Source: Flavipsychrobacter stenotrophus
GTDB lineage: Bacteria; Bacteroidota; Bacteroidia; Chitinophagales; Chitinophagaceae
Assembly (NCBI RefSeq): GCF_002954265.1
Contig: NZ_PPSL01000001.1
Location: forward strand, 806,001 to 870,000
Direction of reading: 5' to 3'
Length of the DNA: 64,000 nt
The notes under the pieces were generated by a model, which was given only the letters and a program-made list of their open reading frames with translations, did no database searches and was not told the DNA's origin. Below are positions 21,314 to 30,903 of this stretch, piece by piece. The position numbers and the translations under genes are program-made. Positions within the stretch are counted from its first letter, which is position 1, and every line of letters begins with the position of its first letter.

Positions 21314-21868
21314 ATGCGTAACCTCTTACTATCCGCAATACTGGGCCTGGCAATCTTTACCGGCTGCACTAAGGCTTCACATACCACCACTACCAAACAC
21401 TCTCAACGGTACAGCAGCTTCAATTTTACCTTCAACGGTACTACTTATAGCAACAGTGCCGTAGACACGCCCACAACTGTATCTGCAGGCAATGATGTTA
21501 CAGAATTGTACACCGGAGATTCGGCAGTATCTGTGCGTGCCCTGTTTCTGTACTTTGCCGGCCCAAAATACTCACTATACCTGCAGGCCAAAAAGATGGA
21601 TCCGATAGATCATGTGGGCAAATACCTTATCGGTGAGGGCTATGATAGTACCACCCAATATTCATTCTCTTATGGTAGTGCAACCATACAAGGGTTTACC
21701 AATAGAGAAAATTATTATTATAACTACGGCGATAATGGCACTTCATACATAACGGTTACCGAATATGCTCCCCACGAAATAAAAGGAACATTTGTACTGC
21801 AATGCGCTGAGACCGGTTCGTCCACAATATATCCCGTTACCGGTGATTTTGATATTATAATGCCTTAA
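21314..21868 (+). CDS. Lipoprotein, tandem paralogue 1
   Basis: 184 residues with lipobox LAIFTGC (Cys at about 18) followed by TKASHTTTTKHSQRYSSFNFTFNGTTYSNS. That N-terminal stretch and the C-terminal SYITVTEYAPHEIKGTFVLQC...VTGDFDIIMP recur in the genes at 21972 and 23003. Predicted beta-rich and periplasmic or surface-exposed. Family function unknown to me. Confidence 0.8.
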   Translation: MRNLLLSAILGLAIFTGCTKASHTTTTKHSQRYSSFNFTFNGTTYSNSAVDTPTTVSAGNDVTELYTGDSAVSVRALFLYFAGPKYSLYLQAKKMDPIDHVGKYLIGEGYDSTTQYSFSYGSATIQGFTNRENYYYNYGDNGTSYITVTEYAPHEIKGTFVLQCAETGSSTIYPVTGDFDIIMP

Positions 21869-21971
21869 ATGATTCACAAGTGATAAGTACCATAATCGAC
21901 AAACACAACACCGTACCCTATGCACCACAAAATAAATTAATGTTATACCTTTAGTCTATATTTTCTCCCCT

Positions 21972-22529
21972 ATGCGTATCGCACTCATATTTATAACCTT
22001 GGGCATCCTGTTAACCATTCCTGGCTGTACTAAATTTAGCCATACCTCCACTACGGTACATACCCAGAAATACAGCACTTTCAACTTTATATTCGATGGC
22101 ACTGCCTATAACAATAGCCTCAAAGATTCGCTCAGCAGCGTATGGACCACAAGCAATATCTCTAATATTTACATGGGCGGTGTGCCGGTTCCTGTCCGTG
22201 AACTGAATATATCGTTCTATAACAACAGGTATTCGCTTAACCTGGTCGGGAGAAAATTCTCAGTGGGGAGCCCGACGGGTATATATAAGATAGGTGAAGG
22301 TATAGACAGCGCCACGCATTATCCCTTTACATACGGGCAGGCTACCATTACCGGCTTTAACAACAGGGAGAACAATTATAGCAGCGTTACTGATACTAAT
22401 TCATCATACATCACCGTTACAGAAGCAGAACTTCACAAGGTGAAAGGATGGTTCGTATTAAAGTGCGAGGACTATTCTCATAACGTTTCTCACACTGTTA
22501 CCGGCGATTTTGATATTATTATCCCCTAA
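21972..22529 (+). CDS. Lipoprotein, tandem paralogue 2
   Basis: 185 residues, lipobox LLTIPGC. Shares FSHTSTTVHTQKYSTFNF, YKIGEGIDSATHYPFTYG and VTGDFDIIIP with its neighbours. Followed after two bases by the 22532 lipoprotein gene. Likely arose by local duplication. Confidence 0.8.
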   Translation: MRIALIFITLGILLTIPGCTKFSHTSTTVHTQKYSTFNFIFDGTAYNNSLKDSLSSVWTTSNISNIYMGGVPVPVRELNISFYNNRYSLNLVGRKFSVGSPTGIYKIGEGIDSATHYPFTYGQATITGFNNRENNYSSVTDTNSSYITVTEAELHKVKGWFVLKCEDYSHNVSHTVTGDFDIIIP

Positions 22530-22543
22530 AAATGACTTTTCAT

Positions 22544-22918
22544 ATGTACAGGTTGTTATTGTGTATAGTACTGCCTGCTATTTTTTGTAGCTGTGCCGGC
22601 AGGCATTATAAGGTGAGTGATACCTATGCCCGCTATGGCCTGGTTGGTCATCGGTTGAACTTATGGCCTGATGGAAGCGGTACCTGGTATGTAAGCGGCT
22701 GCCTCGATGGGCGGGAAACCAAATGCACATGGATGGAAAAAGACAATCGGGTAGTTATTTTTCAACAAAGTGATAAGCAGGACACAGGAGGTATCAATTT
22801 GTCCATCCTTATGACTGGCAAGGTGAAAAAGGAGAACATAGTCCTGATCTCTACGTCAAATAAGTCGAAACTGGTGCTCTGGCGCGAACATTTGGATGTA
22901 TTTTCAGCATTGCAATAG
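22544..22918 (+). CDS. Small lipoprotein, unrelated to its neighbours
   Basis: 124 residues from ATG 22544 (an ATG at 22532 is also possible), lipobox AIFCSC. Body is short and beta-rich with four further cysteine/tryptophan-bearing stretches (GTWYVSGCLDGRETKCTWMEKD). It sits between paralogues 2 and 3 and is probably co-transcribed with paralogue 2. Family not recognised. Confidence 0.7.
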   Translation: MYRLLLCIVLPAIFCSCAGRHYKVSDTYARYGLVGHRLNLWPDGSGTWYVSGCLDGRETKCTWMEKDNRVVIFQQSDKQDTGGINLSILMTGKVKKENIVLISTSNKSKLVLWREHLDVFSALQ

Positions 22919-23002
22919 AACACCTTATTCAACGAAAAAATGTTCCTTTTCAAATTAGACAGTTTAGCCTGAGATTGTATCTTTAACCCTTATTACCATA
23001 CT

Positions 23003-23554
23003 ATGCGCAACAAAATACTGATCTTTTCCTTAGGAGTAACCTTGATTGTAGGGGCATGTACTAAGCAATCTCACACAACTACCACAACAACAGATAAGAA
23101 ATATAGTACTTTTAATTTTACATTTGACGGGACAACCTATAATAATAGCCTAAAGAACTCAAACAACCATATGGGTTGTTCCAATTTCATTTCCGGTATC
23201 ACTTTCGGTTCCGCCGATAGATTGATGAGAGAATTCAGGATCAACGCCTTTAACGATAGTTTTTCGGTGACGATCTATGCAAAAAAGTTTGACACGGCCG
23301 TTTTAACTGGCCGCTATAGAATTGGTGATGGTATTGATAGCGCCACGCAACTTCCTTATAGCTATGGGATGGGAAGAGTGCTAGGGTTTACCAGAAAAGA
23401 GAACAGTTATAAAAATGCCATAGATACCACTTCTTCTTATCTGACCATTACGGAGTATAATTCGCATGAAATAAAAGGAACTTTTGTTCTTAAATGTCAG
23501 GATTCTATCGCAGACCATAATATGAGCGGAGATTTTGACCTGATTACTCCTTAG
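23003..23554 (+). CDS. Lipoprotein, tandem paralogue 3
   Basis: 183 residues, lipobox LIVGAC. Carries the same family stretches: QSHTTTTTTDKKYSTFNFTF, YRIGDGIDSATQLPYSYG, SSYLTITEYNSHEIKGTFVLKC and MSGDFDLITP. Third copy of the local family. Confidence 0.8.
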   Translation: MRNKILIFSLGVTLIVGACTKQSHTTTTTTDKKYSTFNFTFDGTTYNNSLKNSNNHMGCSNFISGITFGSADRLMREFRINAFNDSFSVTIYAKKFDTAVLTGRYRIGDGIDSATQLPYSYGMGRVLGFTRKENSYKNAIDTTSSYLTITEYNSHEIKGTFVLKCQDSIADHNMSGDFDLITP

Positions 23555-23565
23555 GTACATTACTT

Positions 23566-23982
23566 CTAAGACTTCACTGTCAAAATATTACCGCTTAGCG
23601 TAGCCGTATAGGTAGTTAACGCACTTGGTGGTGGCCCACTGATCACAGCGCCGGTAGAGCTATTAAAAACACCGCCATGGCACGGACAAACCACATTGGT
23701 ACTGCTGGCATCATAGTTTACCGCACAACCCTCGTGGGTGCAGGTAGCAGATAAGGCCACAAACAAAGTAGCGCTCTTTCTAATAACGATCACACCGTTG
23801 GCGGTTAAGGCACCACCTACAGCAGTTAGTGTAGAGTTGGCGGAGTTGGTGAGGTCGAGAGTGAAATTGACGTTAGTTGGTCCGCTATTACTGCTTTTGG
23901 TGCAGCTCTGTATAATGCCAACCGGCAATAGGCCCAATCCACAAACAGCCAATGTATTCTTCAGAAAATCTCTCCTTTCCAT
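23566..23982 (-). CDS. Rieske [2Fe-2S] lipoprotein
   Basis: 138 residues. The start MERRDFLKNT has a twin-arginine signal, and QSC (Cys about 27) looks like a lipobox, so it may be Tat-exported and lipidated. Cluster ligands are in CTHEGC and CPCHGG, the two Rieske boxes, with the GPPPSALTTY proline loop after. Electron-transfer partner is not encoded next to it. It converges with paralogue 3, the stop codons 11 bases apart. Confidence 0.88.
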   Translation of the reverse strand: MERRDFLKNTLAVCGLGLLPVGIIQSCTKSSNSGPTNVNFTLDLTNSANSTLTAVGGALTANGVIVIRKSATLFVALSATCTHEGCAVNYDASSTNVVCPCHGGVFNSSTGAVISGPPPSALTTYTATLSGNILTVKS

Positions 23983-24190
23983 ATCAACAATATAAGATGT
24001 ATAAAGTTATGGTTTAAAACGCTTCGTGGCGTTTGGTATTGCCAGTCAGTTAATATTTAATTGATACACATGGAAGAGAAATACAGGGTATGAGCAAATA
24101 CAATCGACCATTTATTGGGTAAGTCGCTTCAGGTATCATTCTTAAATGACTGAAAAACAATGTTTTAGACTATGCATTTAAAAAAGAAAA

Positions 24191-24225
24191 GGAGCCAAAC
24201 ACAATGTGCTTGGCTCCCCTGTTTT
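24191..24225. terminator. Bidirectional terminator
   Basis: GGAGCCAA (24191-24198) pairs with TTGGCTCC (24210-24217); T-rich runs flank it on both strands. On the minus strand it ends the 24242 gene. Confidence 0.7.
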
Positions 24226-24241
24226 TTATTTCATCGCTGAA

Positions 24242-24448
24242 TTAGCGGCGGTAATTACTTTGATTGATTATTTTCTTCAATAAATTACCTGCAGTTACCA
24301 GGTGCGTATCAAAGTCGGCATTAGGGTTATCCCTTACCAGCCTGCGACACAAGATCATAAACTCAGATGTGGCCTTGGTCTGGTCGGTTGGTATCCGGTG
24401 CTTTTCCAGTGTGGCACGGTAAAGACGGCTTAAATATTCATCGCTCAT
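24242..24448 (-). CDS. Hypothetical small helical protein
   Basis: 68 residues (MSDEYLSRLYRATLEKHRIP... AGNLLKKIINQSNYRR), charged and helical. Family not recognised. A terminator follows directly, which supports it as a real gene. Confidence 0.6.
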   Translation of the reverse strand: MSDEYLSRLYRATLEKHRIPTDQTKATSEFMILCRRLVRDNPNADFDTHLVTAGNLLKKIINQSNYRR

Positions 24449-24585
24449 ATAAACGAATGTAGTAAAATATTAGCAAAACTGAAAATATTTTTTCATATTA
24501 ATATTATACGATCATCTGTAGCGGCACGAATTTTAAAACTATTAAATATTATCTTAGCTCCCAATCAGATCATAAACAACATCTT

Positions 24586-24828
24586 ATGCAATATAATGAA
24601 GAAGTGATAGTGGACATTGTTACCGAGCTTATCTGCCCTATTCATAACACCCACCCGAATAACTTAGCATTCCGTAATGGCCAGATCTATGTAGATTGCT
24701 GCTGCCCAGATTTCGGATTACTCGTAAATAAGGAAATGAAGCACCAGGTAGAGATGCAAGAATTGATCTATGATATTCTATCCCGCAATGGTAAGCGGGA
24801 AGAGTTCCCTATAGTAGAAGAAAACTAG
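24586..24828 (+). CDS. Hypothetical protein with Cys cluster
   Basis: 80 residues with ICPIHNTHPNNL and VDCCCPDF stretches that could bind metal (Cys/His at about 17, 20, 37-39). No membrane segment. Family not recognised. Confidence 0.6.
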   Translation: MQYNEEVIVDIVTELICPIHNTHPNNLAFRNGQIYVDCCCPDFGLLVNKEMKHQVEMQELIYDILSRNGKREEFPIVEEN

Positions 24829-25006
24829 AAATAGCTTTATATATATGTTATTAATATACTGTTAATCAGTGTATTATCAAAGATGAAATGTCGCTTGTAC
24901 TACAAGACAAATAGTAAACGAGACAACCCCTGAAAAGCAGAAGAGTGGACCGAAACCGATCCACTCTCCGATAATATATACTTCAAGCAGGGGTAACGAA
25001 CCGCTA

Positions 25007-25777
25007 CTATTTGTACACATCCTGCCATCTTAATTCCTTTATGAAAAAGCGCGATGGCCTTTCCCAATCGTTAGCGCGGTAACCATCCAGATCTTTGAAT
25101 TCAAAATATCTGTTATCCATAGTTACTACCTTGTTCAGGTGAAACTCATTGTCCACATGGCGCTCAGCAGCCTCATTATCTTCAGAGAATGAATAGGTAA
25201 GATAGTTACGGAAGCTGATATCAGATTTGCTGCGGCTCACATATACATTGCAGAAATTGATCACTTCCGGCTCTGTATTACGGTCCGTTACATCGAAGAA
25301 GATATTGGCCGTAAGGTTATAAAATGCCTGGGTGATGTATGATTTCGGAGGAATGAACGTCACACGCTCGCCTTTTACCAATGATTCGCGGCTGATCTTT
25401 ACGTGGTTGGTGGTTGAATAGTACTCATTGAATACATCCAGCCAATCCAGTCCGTAACGGTCGCCATAAGTAATGTAGTTGCTGGCATATTTGTTGGTGT
25501 AATAGCTCATGCGCTTACCATTGTTGATCATGGCACTCTTCTTCCAGTCTAAATACATAGGCTGATTGGTCTTGTTCCAGCAGAGGAAAGACATTACGCC
25601 ATGCTCTGCCCAAAACCAGTAAACCACCTTTATATCTTCATTTTCGTAGGTGTAGAAGTGGTTTACGCTGTGAATGTCTTCACTTGAGGGTGATACGTAG
25701 ACAACCTGTGTAAACCTGGAACAACTACCCAACGTAGTAATAACAAGCAATCCAAGAAGTAACTTTTTTAAATTCAT
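25007..25777 (-). CDS. Lipoprotein of unknown function
   Basis: 256 residues with signal and lipobox (LLVITTLGSC, Cys about 19), then a beta-rich body with many aromatic residues (WFWAEHGVMSFLCWNKTNQPMYLDWKKSAMI; FNVYVSRS-like FCNVYVSRSKSDISFRNYL). It resembles unnamed Bacteroidota lipoproteins. Single gene with no clear partner. Confidence 0.75.
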   Translation of the reverse strand: MNLKKLLLGLLVITTLGSCSRFTQVVYVSPSSEDIHSVNHFYTYENEDIKVVYWFWAEHGVMSFLCWNKTNQPMYLDWKKSAMINNGKRMSYYTNKYASNYITYGDRYGLDWLDVFNEYYSTTNHVKISRESLVKGERVTFIPPKSYITQAFYNLTANIFFDVTDRNTEPEVINFCNVYVSRSKSDISFRNYLTYSFSEDNEAAERHVDNEFHLNKVVTMDNRYFEFKDLDGYRANDWERPSRFFIKELRWQDVYK

Positions 25778-26243
25778 ACCTGCAACCTTATTTGGGTATA
25801 AATATAGGAGGTAATTTGCAGATTTGAAAACAAAACGCCGATATTCGGAAATATAATCTTTGATAGACCCAACGTTCGTGTTACGTAAATAACCACTTCC
25901 CCCAAAGCGTTGGCAGAAAAAGCCGATGCTTTGGTTACTTCTCCTTCAAAGCAGGAAAGTGTATGATGTGGTATTATTGACATGGCTGTTGATGAACTTA
26001 TGATGAATTCCAATAAAATTGACAAAGAAATTGACTACTAATTTGGCAGTCATCTAATTATACCTTGCCTTAAGCCCCCAACCGGATCGAGTATTTATTT
26101 CAATTTTCTTAATTGAACTAAATACTATCGATAGATTCTAAATAGTAATTGAAAACCAACTATTTATCAAAATATATTTTATCGAAAATCCAGTCAATAT
26201 CAACCAATTTTGGCAAATGTTAAGCAGCTTTATGCATGATAAA
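25778..26243. other. Intergenic tract with possible gene remnant
   Basis: No intact gene. On the plus strand from 25808 to 26041 one frame reads sensibly (RFENKTPIFGNIIFDRPNVRV; ITTSPKALAEKADALVTSP; MAVDELMMNSNKIDKEIDY) but is broken by an in-frame TAA and TGA, which could be a decayed small gene. The rest is AT-rich without signals I can name. Confidence 0.3.
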
Positions 26244-28058
26244 TTATGCTTCTTTGAACATCTGTAATCTGTTGAGGCTCCGATATAAGCCATCCTCAAT
26301 TTCCACCAACTCGGCATGGGTACCGGCCTCTTTTACACGACCATCTTCCATTACAATTATCTTGTCTGCATTACGTATGGTAGATAACCTATGGGCAATA
26401 ACGAAAGATGTGCGGTTGCGCATTAGATTCGTTAATGCTTCCTGTACCTGTGCTTCTGATTCCGAGTCGAGGGCAGAGGTAGCTTCATCGAGCAATAATA
26501 TAACAGGATCTTTCAATATGGCACGAGCAATGGCTACCCTCTGTCTTTGTCCGCCGGATAGTTTTATACCTCTCTCCCCTACCACTGTTTCAAAACCTTC
26601 GGGGAAGCTGGAGATAAAGTCGAAGGCATTGGCTTGTTTGGCAGCAGCCATTACTTCGTCACGGGTAGCATCGGGTTTGCCGTATGCAATGTTTTCGTAT
26701 ATAGTGCCGCCAAACAGTAATATGTCCTGCGGCACCAGGGCCATCTGGCTGCGAAGCTGTGATAAAGGAAAATCGGTCGCATCGATACCATCAAATGAGA
26801 TATGCCCTTTATCAGCATCGTAGAAACGAAGTAAGAGCGAAACGATGGTACTTTTACCGGCACCACTTGGTCCCACAATGGCTATCTGTTCCCCTGCCCA
26901 GGCTTCTATACTTATGTCCTTCAGCACTTCCATATTGCTGCGACTTGGATAGCTGAATGCGATATGATCAATAGAAACATTACCTTTTAACTTAAACCTA
27001 TTTTCTATGTGGTGTTGTTCAACTGACACATTTTCAACCTGTTCTTTCAATAATTCTCTTACTCTTTGAGTGGCACCCAATGTCTTTTGTAATTGGCTGT
27101 ATAGCTCAGCAAAGCCGGCCATTGTACCACCCACAAAGGCGGTACATATTACAAACTGAGTAAGATCGCCGAAGGATAACACCCCTCGTTGCATGAGTCC
27201 GGCACCATACCATACTACCAAAACTATAGCCCCAAATACACTGAACATGAGAAACGAGACAAAGAAACCCCTCATTTTACCATTACGTATGGCCAGTTTC
27301 ACCATGTTGGAAATACTGTTATCATACCTTTTTATCTCATACCACTCATTAGAAAACGCTTTTACATTACTAATTCCCTGCAGCGTTTCCTGTACCACAG
27401 TGCCTGAATCAGCCAGTTGGTCCTGGGCATCTTTAGACAATTTGCGGATACGCTTGCTGAACACTAGTGCTATGACAATGATGAACGGTATTACAGAAAG
27501 CATTAATAGGGTCATTTGCGGACTGATATATAAGATACAGCCAATACCAATTATTAATGTAAGAATCCCTCTCAGTATTTCAGCTAGTACAGAGGTGACC
27601 GCATCTTCTATTTGCGATACGTCTGCGGTGATCCTGCTCGACAACTCACCCACCCTGCGCTGCCCAAAGAAATCGATAGGCATAATAATAAGGCGCTGAT
27701 ATATTTCCTTACGCATGTCGGCAACCGCATTTTCGCCCACATAGGTAAATAAGTATATGCGCATAAATGAAAAGATCATCTGCAGACTCAATACCGATAT
27801 CATGACCAGAGCAATTCCGCCCGGCGAAAATGCCAAAGGACCGGTGCCAATTCCATGGGCGCTATCAATGAGTTTTTTGAGCAGGTATGGGAAGGCCATA
27901 GTTGTACCACTCGACAGAGCGATGAAGATGAGCCCGACAATGAAAGTGCCTCTATACGGCTTTAAATATTTGAATATGATGAGTGATTCCTTAAAAGCTT
28001 CTTTACTGAATTTGACTTTTGGGGATTCTTCCGCCGGTATTTCTCTTCTTCTTGCCAT
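26244..28058 (-). CDS. ABC exporter, fused TMD-NBD (MsbA-like)
   Basis: 604 residues. Six TM segments lie within about 40-330. The nucleotide-binding domain has Walker A GPSGAGKST, signature LSGGQRQR, Walker B ILLLDEATSALD and the switch His in VIAHRLST. It should work as a homodimer exporting a lipid or drug; the substrate cannot be read from sequence. It has no partner gene. Confidence 0.92.
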   Translation of the reverse strand: MARRREIPAEESPKVKFSKEAFKESLIIFKYLKPYRGTFIVGLIFIALSSGTTMAFPYLLKKLIDSAHGIGTGPLAFSPGGIALVMISVLSLQMIFSFMRIYLFTYVGENAVADMRKEIYQRLIIMPIDFFGQRRVGELSSRITADVSQIEDAVTSVLAEILRGILTLIIGIGCILYISPQMTLLMLSVIPFIIVIALVFSKRIRKLSKDAQDQLADSGTVVQETLQGISNVKAFSNEWYEIKRYDNSISNMVKLAIRNGKMRGFFVSFLMFSVFGAIVLVVWYGAGLMQRGVLSFGDLTQFVICTAFVGGTMAGFAELYSQLQKTLGATQRVRELLKEQVENVSVEQHHIENRFKLKGNVSIDHIAFSYPSRSNMEVLKDISIEAWAGEQIAIVGPSGAGKSTIVSLLLRFYDADKGHISFDGIDATDFPLSQLRSQMALVPQDILLFGGTIYENIAYGKPDATRDEVMAAAKQANAFDFISSFPEGFETVVGERGIKLSGGQRQRVAIARAILKDPVILLLDEATSALDSESEAQVQEALTNLMRNRTSFVIAHRLSTIRNADKIIVMEDGRVKEAGTHAELVEIEDGLYRSLNRLQMFKEA

Positions 28059-28267
28059 CTGAATATTAAAACTAATATTATTAAAAGTGCTGCGAAGATA
28101 CAGATACGAAATGCGAATGAAAATTGATTTCGGTAATTGAGGTATAAATGTCGGTAGGTAGTTAAATTAAAACTCAAAAGTGAAAACTCAAAAGTGGTTC
28201 TTACATTGTTTCTGCTTCATATGTTTGCGTCAATAAAACCCGAATTGAGCCATTAAGCTATTTTGCC

Positions 28268-28298
28268 ATTGAGCCATTCATTAAACACCTTATCTTTG
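28268..28298 (+). promoter_or_regulatory. Promoter of the CDF gene
   Basis: ATTG (28268-28271) and TATCTTTG (28291-28298) are 19 bases apart; ATG 28310 is 11 bases further. Confidence 0.55.
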
Positions 28299-28309
28299 TC
28301 ATCCCAACA

Positions 28310-29302
28310 ATGAAACGATCTATACGCATACAAAGGTTGATAGCCGCTATCGGCATCATCCTCTTCCTTGGTAAAATTCTGGCCTGGTATCTTACTCACT
28401 CCGTTACAGTGCTCACTGATGCACTGGAAGGGATAGTGAATGTAGTAGCCGGCTTCCTGGGACTGTATAGTATAACCCTTGCGGCAAAACCGCGGGACCC
28501 CAATCACCCTTTCGGGCATGGAAAGGCGGAATTTATATCGGCTGCCGTGGAAGGAACGTTGATAACACTGGCAGGTATCTTCATTATATACGAAGCCATA
28601 GACCACCTGATCACCCCACATGAACTGGAGAAGTTGGATATCGGATTGCTGATCGTTGCTGCATCGGGACTGGTCAATTACCTGATGGGTTTTTATGCGG
28701 CCAAGCAGGGAGAGAAGGAAAACTCAATGGTATTGGTATCGGCCGGTAAGCACCTGATGACCGATGCGTATTCGGGGATAGCTATTATAATAGGTATTAC
28801 CCTACTCTTACTGACCAAGAATAAGTATATGTGGCTGGATAGTGCTGTAGCACTCTGCTTTGCAGTGATCATTGTAATAACGGGTTATAAGGTTGTGCGC
28901 AGGTCTATATCGGGTATAATGGACGAGACCGACATGGGCCAGTTGCAGCAGGTGATAGATGTACTGCAGGAAAACAGGCAGGCGCCATGGGTAGATATTC
29001 ATCACCTTAGGGTACTGAACCATAGCGGTCGTATGCATGTGGATGCACACCTTACTGTGCCTAATTATTACACAGTACTTGAAGCAGGTAAGGAGATAAA
29101 GAATATAGATACGCTGATCAAGTCAAAATTCGGGCAGGAAGTAGAAGTGTTTATACAGACCGAGGGATGCAAGCCGAAGCAATGTCATATATGCGGTGTA
29201 GATAATTGCCCTATACGTTCTCATGCCTTTGAACACCAGGAGAAATGGGTGCTGGAGAACATATGGAAGGAGCATCGGCATGGTGTGGTTGCGGTTGCTT
29301 AG
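28310..29302 (+). CDS. Cation diffusion facilitator (metal efflux) with Cys-rich tail
   Basis: 330 residues. Six TM helices in the first ~210 residues with the metal-site stretches TDALEGIVN and HPFGHGKAEF, then the cytoplasmic domain (VDIHHLRVLNHSGRMHVDAHLTVPNYYTVLEAG). CDF proteins exchange Zn, Fe or Mn for protons as dimers. After the normal domain there is a ~45-residue extension with CKPKQCHICGVDNCPIRSHAF, a probable extra metal-binding site. Single gene. Confidence 0.88.
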   Translation: MKRSIRIQRLIAAIGIILFLGKILAWYLTHSVTVLTDALEGIVNVVAGFLGLYSITLAAKPRDPNHPFGHGKAEFISAAVEGTLITLAGIFIIYEAIDHLITPHELEKLDIGLLIVAASGLVNYLMGFYAAKQGEKENSMVLVSAGKHLMTDAYSGIAIIIGITLLLLTKNKYMWLDSAVALCFAVIIVITGYKVVRRSISGIMDETDMGQLQQVIDVLQENRQAPWVDIHHLRVLNHSGRMHVDAHLTVPNYYTVLEAGKEIKNIDTLIKSKFGQEVEVFIQTEGCKPKQCHICGVDNCPIRSHAFEHQEKWVLENIWKEHRHGVVAVA

Positions 29303-29449
29303 TACCCTGCGTTGAGCGAGGGGCAACTAGCCGTTAAATAAGTTGTCACCATAGCGGTATACATAAACTCCACACGAAAGTGGCTATTAGGGAAATTATG
29401 TTTTGTTATAGATACCATATTTCCATAGCGACTATCAATACTCTTAACA

Positions 29450-29483
29450 AATAAAAGAACTGCAAGAGAAGCTCTTGCAGTTC
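29450..29483 (-). terminator. Terminator after hisS
   Basis: AACTGCAAGAG (29458-29468) pairs with CTCTTGCAGTT (29472-29482); on the minus strand CTTTTATTTG follows. Confidence 0.75.
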
Positions 29484-29505
29484 AAACAATTACTTAGTTT
29501 GTCAA

Positions 29506-30897
29506 TCATTTCAATAAATCCACACATTCCTGAAGCGTTATCATTTGCTGCGCTCCTGTTGCAAAGTTCTTAAGACTCACCAACTGCTTTTCTCTTTCCT
29601 CATCACCCGGCAATATTACATATGCCATTGCGCGTTTATTGGCGTACTTCATTTGTTTATCAAACTTGGCTACGTCAGGGTATAACTCAGCAGCTACACC
29701 CGCATCTCTCAGCTGTTTCAATACACTAATGGCATAGCGCTCATTTTCCCCTCCAAAGTTGACCAACATAACTTTAGCACCCGAAGCAAGCTGCGCAGGG
29801 AATGCATCCAGCTGCTCCAGAACATCGTAAATGCGGTCTATACCAAATGATACACCCACACCTGATAATCCTTTCAATCCGAACAATCCGGTAAGATCAT
29901 CATAGCGCCCACCGCCACCTATGCTGCCCATCTTCACTTTATCGCTGTCACAAACCACTTCTACAATAACACCCGTATAGTAGTTTAGCCCACGTGCAAG
30001 GCTGATGTCTACTTCTATGGTACCACCCCAACCTGCATCAGCGAGACCAGAATAGTAACTTAAAGAAGTACTCAGTTCCCCTATACCTTCCAGACCTATT
30101 GGCGTATTGGCCATAAGGGTTGACAGTTGTTCCAGCTTAGCCTGGTTATCACCTGTTATGCTAATGACCTTGCTTATCTGTTCGATGCCTGCATCTTCAA
30201 TACCTCTCTCTCTCAATTCTTTTGTTACACCATCCCAGCCTATTTTATCCAGCTTATCCAGCGCAACAGTAATGTCGATCATCTTCTCAGGCGTACCGCA
30301 TAATTCAGCCAATGCCGCCAACAGCTTACGACTATTGATCTTGATCTTTACCGGGATCTGTAATTGATGAAATGCAGACTGATAGATGCACAATAGTTCT
30401 GCCTCATTGATCAGAGAAGTGCTCCCTACAACATCAGCGTCACACTGCCAGAACTCGCGGTAACGCCCCGCTTGTGGACGATCGGCCCGCCAAACAGGCT
30501 GCATCTGATATCTTCTGAAAGGGAAAGCCAGTTCATTCTGATTCATCACCACATAGCGGGCAAAGGGGATAGTAAGATCATAGCGCAATGCACGTTCTGT
30601 AACTACAGGTGACGAGTATGGCCTACTTAATACCTTATCCCACTCTTCATTTAGTTTTACTTTATCCTGTTCCTTTTTCTCGTGCAAGCCATTATTTAGT
30701 ATTTTAAATATCAACCTATCACCTTCTTCACCATACTTTCCGGTAAGAGTCACCAGGTTTTCCATTGCAGGCGTTTCCAATGGTTGGAAGCCATACAATT
30801 CGAAAATATCACGAAGGGTATTAAGTATATATTGGCGCTTACGGACTACAACGGGAGAAAAATCTCTTGTACCCTGCGGAATTGATGGTTTAGACAT
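29506..30897 (-). CDS. hisS: Histidyl-tRNA synthetase
   Basis: 463 residues, class II enzyme charging tRNA-His. Motif 2 region YREFWQCDADVVG, the histidine-binding RGLNYYTG stretch and GGGRYDDLTGLFG near motif 3 are present. C-terminal anticodon-binding domain follows (about 370-463). Six bases downstream of the phosphatase gene, so the two are in one operon. Confidence 0.95.
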   Translation of the reverse strand: MSKPSIPQGTRDFSPVVVRKRQYILNTLRDIFELYGFQPLETPAMENLVTLTGKYGEEGDRLIFKILNNGLHEKKEQDKVKLNEEWDKVLSRPYSSPVVTERALRYDLTIPFARYVVMNQNELAFPFRRYQMQPVWRADRPQAGRYREFWQCDADVVGSTSLINEAELLCIYQSAFHQLQIPVKIKINSRKLLAALAELCGTPEKMIDITVALDKLDKIGWDGVTKELRERGIEDAGIEQISKVISITGDNQAKLEQLSTLMANTPIGLEGIGELSTSLSYYSGLADAGWGGTIEVDISLARGLNYYTGVIVEVVCDSDKVKMGSIGGGGRYDDLTGLFGLKGLSGVGVSFGIDRIYDVLEQLDAFPAQLASGAKVMLVNFGGENERYAISVLKQLRDAGVAAELYPDVAKFDKQMKYANKRAMAYVILPGDEEREKQLVSLKNFATGAQQMITLQECVDLLK

Positions 30898-30903
30898 TGG
30901 TTA

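Noticed and set aside
25774-26025. 83-codon minus-strand frame overlapping the lipoprotein start
   Set aside because: Ends inside the lipoprotein start, no promoter or family likeness.
26236-26823. 195-codon plus-strand frame
   Set aside because: Antisense shadow of the ABC exporter.
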